A DNA stretch of 64,000 nucleotides, taken from the NCBI RefSeq assembly GCF_002688565.1, contig NZ_CP024011.1:2852001-2916000 (forward strand), written 5' to 3'. Source of the DNA: Acinetobacter sp. LoGeW2-3. GTDB taxonomy: Bacteria > Pseudomonadota > Gammaproteobacteria > Pseudomonadales > Moraxellaceae. This document shows positions 47,793 to 56,550 of this stretch, one piece after another (position 1 is the stretch's first letter; each line of letters starts with the position of its first letter). The position numbers were made by a program, and so were the translations under genes. The notes beneath the pieces were generated by a model that was not told the origin of the DNA, made no database searches, and saw only the letters and a list, made by a program, of their open reading frames with translations.

Positions 47793-47868
47793 AATGTCCT
47801 CCCAGGTAATGCGACATATTCTACATGCGAACTGTATTCAATTCAGCAAGAAAACACATAAATTGATA

Positions 47869-47898
47869 AAAAATCCCTGCTTTTGCAGGGATTTTAGG
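47869..47898 (-). terminator. Rho-independent terminator of the lipoprotein gene
   Basis: AAAATCCCTGC (47870-47880) pairs with GCAGGGATTTT (47885-47895) around TTTT. Confidence 0.9.
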
Positions 47899-47913
47899 AC
47901 TTGACGTAGCCGT

Positions 47914-48192
47914 TTATTTAGCAGCAGCTGCTGAACTTTCAGCATCTGTAGTTTCTGATGTCGCCTTACCTGCTGGCATATTTGCCACTTCGGCAGGCAC
48001 ATCAGTATTTTTCTCATCCAGAATCGGCTTATCGATAGCATTAATGGCTGCTTGTTGTTCAGGACTGATCTGCTCTTCTGCTACTGCTGCTGAAGCCTCA
48101 GTTGTATTTTCTGTTGTATTGTCTTTTTTGGCACAAGCCGTTAATGCTACAGATGCTATCAACAACACACCAATACTCAGCTGTTTCATCAT
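47914..48192 (-). CDS. Small predicted lipoprotein, Ala/Glu/Thr-rich
   Basis: 92 residues. The N-terminus MMKQLSIGVLLIASVALTAC is a type II signal with the lipobox LTAC, so C20 should be lipidated. After it come KKDNTTENTTEASAAVAEEQ and other low-complexity acidic stretches, without a known domain. The second Met (48189) may be the true start. It lies between fbaA and pgk but has its own terminator. The function is unknown. Confidence 0.82.
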   Translation of the reverse strand: MMKQLSIGVLLIASVALTACAKKDNTTENTTEASAAVAEEQISPEQQAAINAIDKPILDEKNTDVPAEVANMPAGKATSETTDAESSAAAAK

Positions 48193-48297
48193 ACTCTGCT
48201 CTCATCATCTATCTGTTTATGGCGAATATGCTATGACTGTTGTATTGCAGTTTGATGACGACTTTATGAATGACTTTTGAGAGTAAAAATGAGAATA

Positions 48298-48326
48298 AAA
48301 AAAAGCCGGTATCAAACCGGCTTTTT
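48298..48326 (-). terminator. Rho-independent terminator of pgk
   Basis: GCCGGT (48305-48310) pairs with ACCGGC (48316-48321), extended by A/T pairs, with a T-run on the minus strand. Confidence 0.88.
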
Positions 48327-48357
48327 CGCTAGAAGCATTTACTTCAGGAGAATGTGA

Positions 48358-49545
48358 TTAAGCACGTTCTAAAAGTACTGCAACTGCAGGAAGTGTTTTA
48401 CCTTCAACAAATTCAAGGAATGCGCCACCACCTGTAGAAATGTAGCCAATTTTGTCAGCCACTTCGTATTTATCGATTGCAGCCAAAGTATCACCACCGC
48501 CTGCGATAGAGAAACCTGCAGATTCAGCAATTGCTAAAGACAGTGCTTTAGTACCTTCACCAAACTGATCTACTTCAAATACACCCACTGGGCCATTCCA
48601 AAGAATCGTTTTAGATGTTTTCAGAATCTCGGCAAATGCTTTTGCAGTTTCTGGACCAACGTCCAGAATCATGTCGTTATCAGCAACATCTTCAACTTTT
48701 TTCACAGTTGCTTTTGCAGCAGCTAATGAACCCAGGAAGTCATCAAAATTGATTTCAGAAGCATCAGCAACAACTACGTCAGTTGGAAGTGGTACAGATA
48801 CTTTTGCTGCGATGGCTTTCGCTGTATCAATCAGGTCATTTTCACACAGTGATTTACCTACGTTGTAGCCAGCAGCTGCAAGGAAAGTATTCGCAATACC
48901 ACCACCTACGATCAACTGATCGCAGATGTCAGACAGTGAAGTTAAAACGTCTAGTTTAGTTGAAACCTTAGAACCTGCAACGATCGCAACCATTGGTTTT
49001 TCTGGAGTTTTCAACGCACGACCAAGCGCGTCTAACTCAGCTGCCAGTAAAGGACCTGCAGCCGCTACTTTAGCCAGACGAGCTACACCTTCAGTTGAAG
49101 CTTCTGCACGGTGCGCAGTACCAAATGCATCCATTACGAATACGTCGCAAAGTGCTGCATATTTTGCTGCAAGTTCAGGATTGTTTTTCTTTTCACCGAC
49201 ATTGAAACGGCAGTTTTCCAGTAGAACCACTTGACCAGGTTGAACTTCAACGCCATCCAGGTAATCAGTGAACAGTTTTACTTCTTGACCCAATGCTTCA
49301 GTCAAATATGCTGCTACAGGTGCAAGAGACTGTTCAGCTTTAGGTTCACCTTCAACCGGACGACCAAGGTGTGAATACACCATAACCGCTGCGCCTTTTG
49401 CTACAGCAGCTTTAATTGTTGGCAATGCTGCACGTAAACGCGCATCGCTGGTGATCACACCATTTTTAACAGGTACGTTTAAATCTTCACGGATCAGAAC
49501 ACGTTTACCCGCTAGATCAAGGTCAGTCATACGTTGAAAGTTCAT
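48358..49545 (-). CDS. pgk: Phosphoglycerate kinase
   Basis: 395 residues. Substrate-binding residues are in [15 protein letters not shown] and [12 protein letters not shown] near the N-terminus. The nucleotide site is marked by [13 protein letters not shown] and the C-terminal [16 protein letters not shown]. It makes ATP from 1,3-bisphosphoglycerate or runs in reverse for gluconeogenesis. AGAGAGCTC precedes the ATG. In many Gammaproteobacteria pgk is next to fba; here a lipoprotein gene lies between. Confidence 0.96.
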   Translation of the reverse strand: MNFQRMTDLDLAGKRVLIREDLNVPVKNGVITSDARLRAALPTIKAAVAKGAAVMVYSHLGRPVEGEPKAEQSLAPVAAYLTEALGQEVKLFTDYLDGVEVQPGQVVLLENCRFNVGEKKNNPELAAKYAALCDVFVMDAFGTAHRAEASTEGVARLAKVAAAGPLLAAELDALGRALKTPEKPMVAIVAGSKVSTKLDVLTSLSDICDQLIVGGGIANTFLAAAGYNVGKSLCENDLIDTAKAIAAKVSVPLPTDVVVADASEINFDDFLGSLAAAKATVKKVEDVADNDMILDVGPETAKAFAEILKTSKTILWNGPVGVFEVDQFGEGTKALSLAIAESAGFSIAGGGDTLAAIDKYEVADKIGYISTGGGAFLEFVEGKTLPAVAVLLERA

Positions 49546-49685
49546 CTAGAGCTCTCTTTATAGATATTAAAAACGAGGCGATTTTAAATGATTATGCAGA
49601 AAAAGGTTAGCATCTTTTGCAGAAAAGCTAACGATTGCCAAAGTTTTGTTATGATAGGAAAAAGCATCCATCAGATTCATTACTC

Positions 49686-50069
49686 ATGTCGATACATCCA
49701 GATCCAGATCTTAACCGTTTAAATGTTTTGGGCGAGCCTTTGGCGAGCTGTTGTTTTGACCCAATCACCGGCTATTTCCGTAATGGCTTCTGCCACACCG
49801 CTCCAAGCGACCTTGGCCAACATACGGTTTGTGCACAGATGACTTCGGAGTTTTTAAACTTCTCCCAAAAAGTTGGGAATGATCTGATCACGCCATTGCC
49901 TGAAGTAGGTTTTCCTGGGGTGCAACCAGGTGATTTTTGGTGTATCTGTGTGACGCGCTGGGTGGAAGCCTATGAGGCAGGATTTGCCCCACCAATTAAG
50001 CTACAAGCTTGCCATAAGGCAGTTTTAGCTTATGTCCCTCTCCATGTTTTAGAAGAATACGCTGTCTAA
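49686..50069 (+). CDS. DUF2237 family protein
   Basis: 127 residues from the ATG at 49686; the frame opens earlier at 49635 with unconserved residues. The conserved start NVLGEPLASCCFDPITGYFRNGFC and GQHTVCAQMTSEFLNFS, GDFWCICVTRWVEAYEAG and ACHKAVL are marks of DUF2237. Several conserved Cys are present. The function of the family is not known. Its stop overlaps the Maf gene start (TAATG), so the two are coupled. Confidence 0.88.
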   Translation: MSIHPDPDLNRLNVLGEPLASCCFDPITGYFRNGFCHTAPSDLGQHTVCAQMTSEFLNFSQKVGNDLITPLPEVGFPGVQPGDFWCICVTRWVEAYEAGFAPPIKLQACHKAVLAYVPLHVLEEYAV

Positions 50070-50662
50070 TGAATACCGCAAAAATCATCCTGGCTTCTTC
50101 TAGCCAGACCCGTAAAGAATTGATGAATCGTTTACGTCTTGAATACGTATCGATCGTCCCGGACATAGATGAATCACCGCAAGGTGAGAATCATGCGGAT
50201 GATTTAGCCAAGCGACTGGCATTTGAAAAAGCCCGTCATGTAGCTGAACAACACCCGGATGCAATCGTAATCGGTTCTGACCAGGTGGCTTGGCGTGAAG
50301 GTGCACCCGATATTTTCATTGGCAAACCTTTAACTCCTGAAAAAGCTGTTCGTCAGCTCCAAGCCAATTCAGACAAAATTGTATATTTCAGTACAGCACT
50401 GAGCGTACAACAGAAATCGACTGGCTTTGAGCAGACTTTGGTTGAGCACTACAAGGTCAAATTCCGCAAGCTGTCTCAGGCTGAAATTGAACGCTATATC
50501 GAAATTGAACAGCCTCTGCACTGCGCTGGCAGCTTTAAATGCGAAAGCTTAGGTATTAGTCTGTTTGAAGAAATGATTGGTCAGGACCAAACAACTTTAA
50601 TGGGTATGCCAATGATCAAGCTCTGTAGTATTTTGCGTGAACTAGAGATTCTGGTTCCTTAA
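50069..50662 (+). CDS. Maf-family nucleotide pyrophosphatase, YceF type
   Basis: 197 residues. The Maf start IILASSSQTRKELMNRL, the metal-binding IVIGSDQVAW and PLHCAGSFKCESLG are present. YceF-type enzymes hydrolyse 7-methyl-GTP (and similar non-canonical nucleotides) to keep them out of nucleic acids. The subtype here is inferred from the SFKCE segment. The start overlaps the DUF2237 stop. Confidence 0.9.
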   Translation: MNTAKIILASSSQTRKELMNRLRLEYVSIVPDIDESPQGENHADDLAKRLAFEKARHVAEQHPDAIVIGSDQVAWREGAPDIFIGKPLTPEKAVRQLQANSDKIVYFSTALSVQQKSTGFEQTLVEHYKVKFRKLSQAEIERYIEIEQPLHCAGSFKCESLGISLFEEMIGQDQTTLMGMPMIKLCSILRELEILVP

Positions 50663-50667
50663 AAAGT

Positions 50668-50698
50668 TAAAAAAGCAGTCTTAGGACTGCTTTTTAGC
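50668..50698 (+). terminator. Bidirectional terminator between the Maf and Bap-like genes
   Basis: AAAGCAGTC (50672-50680) pairs with GACTGCTTT (50685-50693) around TTAG. Confidence 0.9.
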
Positions 50699-50711
50699 AA
50701 GTATTAATCAT

Positions 50712-52013
50712 TCAACCCATAATTTGTGATTGATCAGATAAAAGATGTTGTGCCATAAGATCAGACTGATTTTCCCATATGAATGGGTCGGTATTTTGAG
50801 CAGCCTCTTCCATGTCGGTCTGGATGATAATCTGGTTATCTTCACTTCCCACCACAATAATGTTGTCTATATTGCCAGAATCCGAAAGCAGCTCAGCTAA
50901 TGAAACAGTATCTGATTGCATAAATTCGATACCCATCAAATGACTTTCTTGTCCTGCTCCCTCTAACAACAGATCCATCTGATTATTTAGATTTGAAATT
51001 GTATCAGCTGTGTTTAGTACTTGATAAACCTGTGCATCTCTATCCAAGTCTGAAGAAATAAAATTAATAAGCTGTTCAGCCTCTACAACGTCATTGTTCA
51101 CTTCTGAGCTAATAACATTATGATCATTTACAGTCACGCCTAATTGCTCATCAGAACTATATGCTATTAATTCTTGTGCTGCCTTGAACATACTTGCAGC
51201 TTCTGGATCATTCGCCTCATCTTCAACTGATTCAACCAGACTTAATAGAGCTACTCGAGCTATTGGATTCGTTGGTTCTGTTGGCACTTCTGGCACTTCC
51301 ACTGGCGGATCTACCGGTGGCTCTTCCACTGGTGGATCTACTGGTGGCTCTTCCACTGGTGGGTTTACCGGTGGCTCTTCCACTGGTGGGTCTACTGGTG
51401 GCTCTTCCACTGGTGGATCTACCGGTGGCTCTTCCACTGGTGGATCTACTGGTGGCTCTTCCACTGGTGGATCTACTGGTGGGTCTACTGGTGGCTCTTC
51501 CACTGGTGAGTCTACTGGTGGCACTTCCACTGGCGGATCTACTGGTGGCACTTCCACTGGCGGATCTACTGGTTCTAATGGTTCATCACGCTCTGTTTCT
51601 CCCCCATCCACACTTGCAAGTCCACCAATGAGCAATGTACCAAGTGTAATCCACTCCCAGTTTTCTCCAAGAAATGAAGAGGATGGATACAATTCTTCAA
51701 TTTTCGAAATTTGCTTATATTGTTTAGTTATCGTATCAAACCAATATAGAGTACCGCTACTATCCTCGATCACTAAATTTGAAGGCAAAATTTCAGGATA
51801 TAAAGGATAAAAATTCTCAATAATCAGTTTTTCGCCATTTCTTAAGACTACAATCAGATTGGTACCTTCTTGTGATAATTGCGCAATATCTGATTTAGAC
51901 GCTTTGATTTTCACTATGGAACCCTGGTCAAGTCGGATCGTATCTGCTTGGAGCTGTTTAATGGCTTTAGTCTCTTTATTAATTATTTGAATTTCTTTCA
52001 TTTTATTATCCAT
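50712..52013 (-). CDS. Miniature Bap-like surface protein: BapA-prefix domain plus Pro/Val/Glu repeats
   Basis: 433 residues. Residues about 1-110 match the BapA prefix domain (IQIINKETKAIKQL; GSIVKIKASKSDIAQLSQEG; LIVVLRNGEKLIIENFYP; SSGTLYWFDT). A hydrophobic patch (WITLGTLLIGGLASVDGG) follows. Residues 140-235 are about ten copies of a 9-residue PVDPPVEEP unit. The C-terminal 185 residues are acidic and strand-forming (VSLAELLSDSG; IDNIIVVGSEDNQIIIQTD), perhaps a type I secretion end. Normal Bap proteins hold thousands of residues of Ig-like repeats, so this is a very short relative or remnant. The start at 52013 or 52001 has no clear ribosome site. Confidence 0.78.
   Translation of the reverse strand: MDNKMKEIQIINKETKAIKQLQADTIRLDQGSIVKIKASKSDIAQLSQEGTNLIVVLRNGEKLIIENFYPLYPEILPSNLVIEDSSGTLYWFDTITKQYKQISKIEELYPSSSFLGENWEWITLGTLLIGGLASVDGGETERDEPLEPVDPPVEVPPVDPPVEVPPVDSPVEEPPVDPPVDPPVEEPPVDPPVEEPPVDPPVEEPPVDPPVEEPPVNPPVEEPPVDPPVEEPPVDPPVEVPEVPTEPTNPIARVALLSLVESVEDEANDPEAASMFKAAQELIAYSSDEQLGVTVNDHNVISSEVNNDVVEAEQLINFISSDLDRDAQVYQVLNTADTISNLNNQMDLLLEGAGQESHLMGIEFMQSDTVSLAELLSDSGNIDNIIVVGSEDNQIIIQTDMEEAAQNTDPFIWENQSDLMAQHLLSDQSQIMG
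51296..51580 (-). repeat. 27-bp tandem repeat inside the Bap-like gene
   Basis: The unit of 27 bases codes for PVDPPVEEP and recurs about ten times, with small variants (PVEVP, PVDSP, PVNPP) and one 12-base insertion in copy four. It is in frame throughout, so copy-number change keeps the gene open. Confidence 0.9.
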
Positions 52014-52360
52014 ATTATTTTTATTTTCTTTGTCAAAACTGTGACATTTTTATACTTCTGTCAATCAAACTATGCTTTTCACTATTTTAGTTATGTAATT
52101 ATCATTTTGATGATGATTATCTGTCTTTTACCTATCTATCCATAATTATTTCTGTTTATTAAATTTTCTAAAAAAATTAAGTCTGTCTTACTTTACTAAA
52201 ATTTTAAATTTTCACTTAAACCGTTTTTCTTTTTTTGAAAACCGATAAAGCTTGTTCTTATATGAAATGTTAGATCGTTAGAAATTCATTACTCAGAATC
52301 TCTCTTGCGTCATTCAATAACTCAAGGGACAATAAGCAAAATTTATCTGTAGTTAATCCT
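52014..52360. other. Very AT-rich intergenic region between the Bap-like gene and roxA
   Basis: These 347 bases separate two divergent genes. They are extremely T/A-rich with many homopolymer runs. I see no gene, RNA or hairpin that stands out. The lower GC than in the neighbours, together with the Bap-like gene, could mark an accessory spot. Confidence 0.4.
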
Positions 52361-53530
52361 ATGTCCCAACCTTTAGATGTATTAGGCGGAATTACCGCTG
52401 AACAATTCCTTGCTGAATATTGGCAAAAAAAACCTCTCCTCGTACGTAATGCCATGCCTGAAATCGCAGGTCTGCTTGAACCAAGTGATGTGATGGAACT
52501 TGCCCTTGAAGAAAACGTGACTGCACGTTTGATCAAGCAAAAAGATCGTGATTCGAACCAGTGGTCAGTAAAATCATCACCTTTATTGAAAGCTGATTTT
52601 CAGAAGATGCCTAAGCTCTGGACCTTACTGGTTCAAGCTGTGGATCATTATTCTTTTGACCTGTCGGAAATGTGGAAGAAATTCCCATTCATTCCACAAT
52701 GGCGTCGTGATGACATCATGGTGTCATATGCACCTCAAGGTGGCTCCGTAGGCAAACATTTCGATTTCTATGATGTATTCCTGGTACAAGGTAATGGTCA
52801 CCGTCGCTGGCAATTAGGCCAGATGTGTGATGCAGAAACTGAGTTTGTTCCTGGTCAACCATTAAAATTGCTTCCAGAAATGGAAGTAAACTTTGATGAA
52901 GTTCTTGCACCCGGTGATTTACTCTACGTTCCACCAGGGCTTTCTCACTACGGTGTTGCTGAAGATGACTGTCTGACTTTCTCTTTCGGTTTTCGTATGC
53001 CAAATGTCAGCGATATGATGGACCGTGTTGGAGACAAGTTTGCTGAAAATGAAGTTTTGCGTAATCCATTGACTGATATTATTCGCGATCAAATCAGTGC
53101 AGCTGGTGAAGTCACAGGTAATGAGCTTGAATATCTGAAAAGCAAAATCATGGAGCAGCTGCATAACTCCAATGTGCTTGAAGATGCCATCATGAGCCTA
53201 ATGTCCGAACCGAAGTACGAAGAGAATATTCCTGAAGCTGAGGAAATTGGTACTGGAGATCTGGAAGAAGCATTAGATCAGGGCTATAGCATCATGCTCG
53301 AACCTGCTTCACGCCTGCTCTATACTGAAGAAGACGGCGAAGTGTTGTTCTGGGGCAATGGCGAAGGCCTATGTATCTCAGAAGCTTTTACAGAAAAACT
53401 CAAGCTGATTGCTAATGGTGAGTCTGTCATGCTTGATCTGGACTTTGCTGATGAAGATATGCTGGAAGATCTAGCGAATCTACTGAATGAATCGATTCTG
53501 ATGCTGGTTCCACCTGCGGAAGAAGAATAA
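52361..53530 (+). CDS. roxA: Ribosomal-protein hydroxylase RoxA (YcfD), JmjC-type 2-oxoglutarate oxygenase
   Basis: 389 residues, close to E. coli YcfD. The Fe(II) triad is H133, D135 (KHFDFYDVF) and H196 (PPGLSHYGV). The N-terminal FLAEYWQKKPLLVRNA is the family start. A helical dimer domain and a C-terminal winged-helix part follow. The enzyme hydroxylates an arginine in ribosomal protein L16 in E. coli, using O2 and 2-oxoglutarate. The same target is likely here. Confidence 0.92.
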   Translation: MSQPLDVLGGITAEQFLAEYWQKKPLLVRNAMPEIAGLLEPSDVMELALEENVTARLIKQKDRDSNQWSVKSSPLLKADFQKMPKLWTLLVQAVDHYSFDLSEMWKKFPFIPQWRRDDIMVSYAPQGGSVGKHFDFYDVFLVQGNGHRRWQLGQMCDAETEFVPGQPLKLLPEMEVNFDEVLAPGDLLYVPPGLSHYGVAEDDCLTFSFGFRMPNVSDMMDRVGDKFAENEVLRNPLTDIIRDQISAAGEVTGNELEYLKSKIMEQLHNSNVLEDAIMSLMSEPKYEENIPEAEEIGTGDLEEALDQGYSIMLEPASRLLYTEEDGEVLFWGNGEGLCISEAFTEKLKLIANGESVMLDLDFADEDMLEDLANLLNESILMLVPPAEEE

Positions 53531-53535
53531 GAGCC

Positions 53536-53563
53536 AAAAAGAGGATCATTCGATCCTCTTTTT
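53536..53563 (+). terminator. Bidirectional terminator between roxA and the GST-like gene
   Basis: AAAAAGAGGATC (53536-53547) pairs with GATCCTCTTTTT (53552-53563) around ATTC. Confidence 0.92.
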
Positions 53564-53606
53564 ATTTATGGCTTAGGCAATTTTTTTAATTCAAAAATGA
53601 CAAGAA

Positions 53607-54386
53607 TTAAGCCCCATACTGACGTTTTAGATAATCCACAATATCTTTAGATTCGAACATTTTTACGTTGGTATTTGGGTCAACCAGATAAGGGACCTGA
53701 ATATTATTTCCCATTATTTTAAATAGTTGGTCACGCTTACCGCCTGTTAAGGGCTCATACTTTCCTGGCTTTAAGCGCAGTTTTGCTGGTCCATAATCTT
53801 GCCAGCGCTCTTTCGCCACATTATGAAAAATAAAGGGTATTTCCAGCTCGCTTAGAACAGCACGTACTACTCGAGTAAACGGGCTCGCTTCAAAGCCCCA
53901 TAATTCTAATAATTGTTCAGGTGCTGGACGATTAATAATCTGCTTATCCACCCAAACACCACGTGCGCCATTTACAATCGTTCCAGCAAGAGCCACTGCC
54001 GGAATTTTAGGATAATGAGCATATTTACTCGGTGTCTTGCCATTTTTGCCATAATGCTTAAATAAATGATGAATAATATCTTGTGACTCATACATCCGAT
54101 CTCCCGTGTTTTCATCCATTAAAAATGGAAAGCGAGTTTTGCCGCCCAGCTGTTTTACGATCGGCCGGTATTTGGTACCACCTTTAGGACATGGATAAAC
54201 TTCATAATCCAGATTAAGTAAGGTTAATACCTCACGAACCCGACGACAAAATGGCGAACCTTCAAATTCATACAGCTTGATTGGCTTTTCAGGCTGATTT
54301 GGAAATGGCGTACCCACCATACCTCGACCGCCTTGGGTAAATGAAGATGCCAGCGCTTGAGCAACTTTGATTTGATGTGGGAGCAT
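53607..54386 (-). CDS. Protein with two tandem GST N-terminal (thioredoxin-like) domains
   Basis: 259 residues built from an internal duplication. Copy one (about 35-115) has KLYEFEGSPFCRRVREVLTLL and ends MYESQDIIHHLFKHYG. Copy two (about 160-255) has LWGFEASPFTRVVRAVLSEL and ends MFESKDIVDYLKRQYG. The Cys of copy one (CRR) is Thr in copy two. There is no all-alpha GST C-terminal domain. This layout is known in plant and bacterial GST-N proteins. It may use glutathione or another thiol. Confidence 0.85.
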   Translation of the reverse strand: MLPHQIKVAQALASSFTQGGRGMVGTPFPNQPEKPIKLYEFEGSPFCRRVREVLTLLNLDYEVYPCPKGGTKYRPIVKQLGGKTRFPFLMDENTGDRMYESQDIIHHLFKHYGKNGKTPSKYAHYPKIPAVALAGTIVNGARGVWVDKQIINRPAPEQLLELWGFEASPFTRVVRAVLSELEIPFIFHNVAKERWQDYGPAKLRLKPGKYEPLTGGKRDQLFKIMGNNIQVPYLVDPNTNVKMFESKDIVDYLKRQYGA

Positions 54387-54496
54387 TGTAGAGTAATCCT
54401 GTTTTTGTTTTAGTGACCGTGAAAGTATGCAGATTGACTGACTTTCACGGTATTGCCGATTTTTATTATGTTCTGTCAGTTTAAACAGCTAGCTGC

Positions 54497-55006
54497 TTAA
54501 TCAACTAGTTTTTCTTGCGAAAGCACAATGCCGTTATTGTCGGCATAAACGTATTCACCTGATTTAAAGGTCACACCACCGAAGTAAAGTGGTACATCGA
54601 CTTCACCAATGCCTTTACGATTGCTTTTTTGAGGAATCGAAGCTAAAGCGTGCACACCTAAATCCAGCTCTGCAATCGCATCGACATCACGTACACAGCC
54701 GTAGATAATCACGCCATTCCAGTGATTCTTCACCGCAGATTCAGCAATCAGGTCACCCATCAATGCACAGCGCATCGAAGCACCGCCATCAACGACTAAG
54801 ACTTTTCCTGTACCATCTGTTGCCAATAATTCTTTAACGCGGGAATTATCTTCAAAGCATTTTACTGTGACAATCTGGCCGCCAAAGCTTTTACGTGCAC
54901 CATAACTTTTAAAAAACTTACCGTCTAGGCATGGTGTTACTACTTGCAGGTGTTCATCAGGATTGTCATCAAGCAAGTCACAAGTTACAAATGGTACGCT
55001 GGACAC
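54497..55006 (-). CDS. rraA: RraA-family protein (regulator of RNase E activity / 4-hydroxy-4-methyl-2-oxoglutarate aldolase fold)
   Basis: 169 residues. The RraA family marks are [49 protein letters not shown] and [24 protein letters not shown]. Members either inhibit RNase E or act as aldolases with the same fold; the E. coli type RraA does not need the aldolase residues. The function as RNase regulator is inferred by likeness. It starts 10 bases after the NAD(P)-binding gene on the same strand, so they form an operon. Confidence 0.9.
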   Translation of the reverse strand: MSSVPFVTCDLLDDNPDEHLQVVTPCLDGKFFKSYGARKSFGGQIVTVKCFEDNSRVKELLATDGTGKVLVVDGGASMRCALMGDLIAESAVKNHWNGVIIYGCVRDVDAIAELDLGVHALASIPQKSNRKGIGEVDVPLYFGGVTFKSGEYVYADNNGIVLSQEKLVD

Positions 55007-55016
55007 GATTTTACCC

Positions 55017-55682
55017 TCATTTCATTTTTTGTATGGCTAAATTATCATAAATTTCAAATTTTACAGTCTGATTCAGGGCTGCATATACCATAGTATGAGC
55101 TACTTGCTCGGCTGTCACTGGCTTGTATTTAAAAGAATCGGGTACCAAATGCGAAAACTTGCCATAAAGATTTTGGGCAGCATCTTCTAATAAGCGCTGA
55201 TGACCTCGTTCACCAATTAACAAAGATGGCCGGATCAGACTGATGCGCTCTAAAGTTAGAGTCTGAATATAGTCTTCCAGTTCGCCTTTGACCCGATTAT
55301 AGAAAAACCAGGATTCAGCATTCGCCCCCATTGCACTGATTAACAGATAATGTGCATCCGTCTGCTGAACCAACTCGGCAAAATGAGCATTAATCGTGTA
55401 GTCCACATTATAAAAAGCATCCTTAGAACCAGCCTGCTTTAATGTGGTACCCAGACAACTGAAGGCATGTGTATGCCCACTGACATCCTGATCATTCAGC
55501 ATCAGGAAATCCTCAAAGACTAGTTGTTTGACTTTGGGCCATTGCTCAAACTCTGGCTGATGCTTGCGTACTACCACACTAATACGCTTGCAGCTTGGCT
55601 CATTGACCAGCTGTTGTACCAAGGTCTTACCCACCAGACCAGTGGCACCAATGATGATTGGATATGTTATGGTTTTAGTCAT
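55017..55682 (-). CDS. NAD(P)-binding Rossmann protein, atypical SDR (SDR_a5-like)
   Basis: 221 residues. The dinucleotide loop [14 protein letters not shown] is near residue 12. The later [40 protein letters not shown], and [13 protein letters not shown] fit atypical SDR proteins like those near human TIP30. A YxxxK pair (YNRVK) is visible. The substrate is unknown. It leads the two-gene unit with rraA. Confidence 0.82.
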   Translation of the reverse strand: MTKTITYPIIIGATGLVGKTLVQQLVNEPSCKRISVVVRKHQPEFEQWPKVKQLVFEDFLMLNDQDVSGHTHAFSCLGTTLKQAGSKDAFYNVDYTINAHFAELVQQTDAHYLLISAMGANAESWFFYNRVKGELEDYIQTLTLERISLIRPSLLIGERGHQRLLEDAAQNLYGKFSHLVPDSFKYKPVTAEQVAHTMVYAALNQTVKFEIYDNLAIQKMK

Positions 55683-55771
55683 TTTTTGTACGATCTCCCT
55701 GCCTGAATACTAATCTAACGTTTTCTTTAGAATTTTTCTGCAACTAAAATGTTGTCAAAGCATGTCAAGAC

Positions 55772-55800
55772 TTGACTTAAGCCCTCAGTTTCCTCAAAAT
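55772..55800 (+). promoter_or_regulatory. Predicted promoter of rpsT
   Basis: TTGACT (55772-55777), 17 bases, then CAAAAT (55795-55800), about 97 bases before the start codon. The -10 is not ideal, so another start point is possible. Confidence 0.45.
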
Positions 55801-55896
55801 ATGGCACTTGTTTACGGGCTGGTGATAGTTCTTCTGATGTTGGTTTTCAGTTGAGTTTCAGCCCGCCCAGACCAATCTATTTCAAGGAGTGCACGA

Positions 55897-56166
55897 GTGG
55901 CAAACTCTGCTCAAGCTAAAAAACGTGCTCGTCAAAACGTTAAAGCACGCAAACACAACGCAAGCTTGCGTTCTATGGTTCGTACATATCTTAAACGTAC
56001 AGTAGCTGCTATTGCTGCTGGCGACTATGCTGTTGCTACTAAAGCTTACAAAAAAGCTGTTCCAGTAATCGACCGTATGGCTGACAAAGGTATCATCCAT
56101 AAAAACAAAGCAGCTCGTCATAAGAGCCGTTTGAACGCGCAAGTTAAAGCATTAGCTTCTAACTAA
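55897..56166 (+). CDS. rpsT: 30S ribosomal protein S20
   Basis: 89 residues, from a GTG with AAGGAG upstream. It is highly basic and helical ([54 protein letters not shown]), as S20 is. It binds 16S rRNA early in 30S assembly. In E. coli S20 also starts at a weak codon (UUG), linked to autocontrol of translation; the GTG here would fit the same idea. A terminator follows. Confidence 0.96.
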   Translation: MANSAQAKKRARQNVKARKHNASLRSMVRTYLKRTVAAIAAGDYAVATKAYKKAVPVIDRMADKGIIHKNKAARHKSRLNAQVKALASN

Positions 56167-56174
56167 TCGCAAAT

Positions 56175-56202
56175 GAAAAAAGCCCTTTTTAGGGCTTTTT
56201 TT
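56175..56202 (+). terminator. Rho-independent terminator of rpsT
   Basis: AAAAAAGCCCT and AGGGCTTTTTT pair around TTTT, with a T-run after. Confidence 0.94.
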
Positions 56203-56306
56203 GTGCCCAAAATTTGATACCAAATAGAAATATAATAATTTTTAACACAAGAAAATTTCTTGGTCTTAATTACAGAAATCTTTCTATCTCACAAAACCAG
56301 AATAAA

Positions 56307-56429
56307 TTATTCATCTTTGTCCATAGAATGCGGTGTCGTGGTTTTGTCCTGTTCTGCATTATCTGTATCACGCTGACACCCAGTTAAGCCAACCAAAAGA
56401 ACTAAGCTTAAAATTGTGATTATTTTCAT
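56307..56429 (-). CDS. Very small predicted lipoprotein (40 residues)
   Basis: The ATG at 56429 has TAGGA upstream. The peptide begins MKIITILSLVLLVGLTGCQR, a type II signal with lipobox LTGC and C18 as the lipidated residue. The rest is only 22 residues (DTDNAEQDK...SMDKDE). This is below the usual gene length cutoff and easily missed. The function is unknown; the clean lipobox and ribosome site support a real gene. Confidence 0.72.
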   Translation of the reverse strand: MKIITILSLVLLVGLTGCQRDTDNAEQDKTTTPHSMDKDE

Positions 56430-56550
56430 GACCATTCCTATGCCTTAAATATTGATTTAAATATCAGCATAGTGATATTTCATTGTTACTCTATTTCACT
56501 TTCATACAATAAATGTAAAAAAGCTCAATCGAATTAATTAAGCTTTTAAC

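Noticed and set aside
51296..51580. Regular repeats that could suggest a CRISPR array
   Set aside because: Units are directly joined, 27 bases long, coding and without unique spacers.
51184..51810. Long Gly/Ser/Thr-repeat frame on the plus strand opposite the Bap-like gene
   Set aside because: It is the mirror of the 27-base repeats; the minus-strand frame has a known domain and the plus-strand frame has none.
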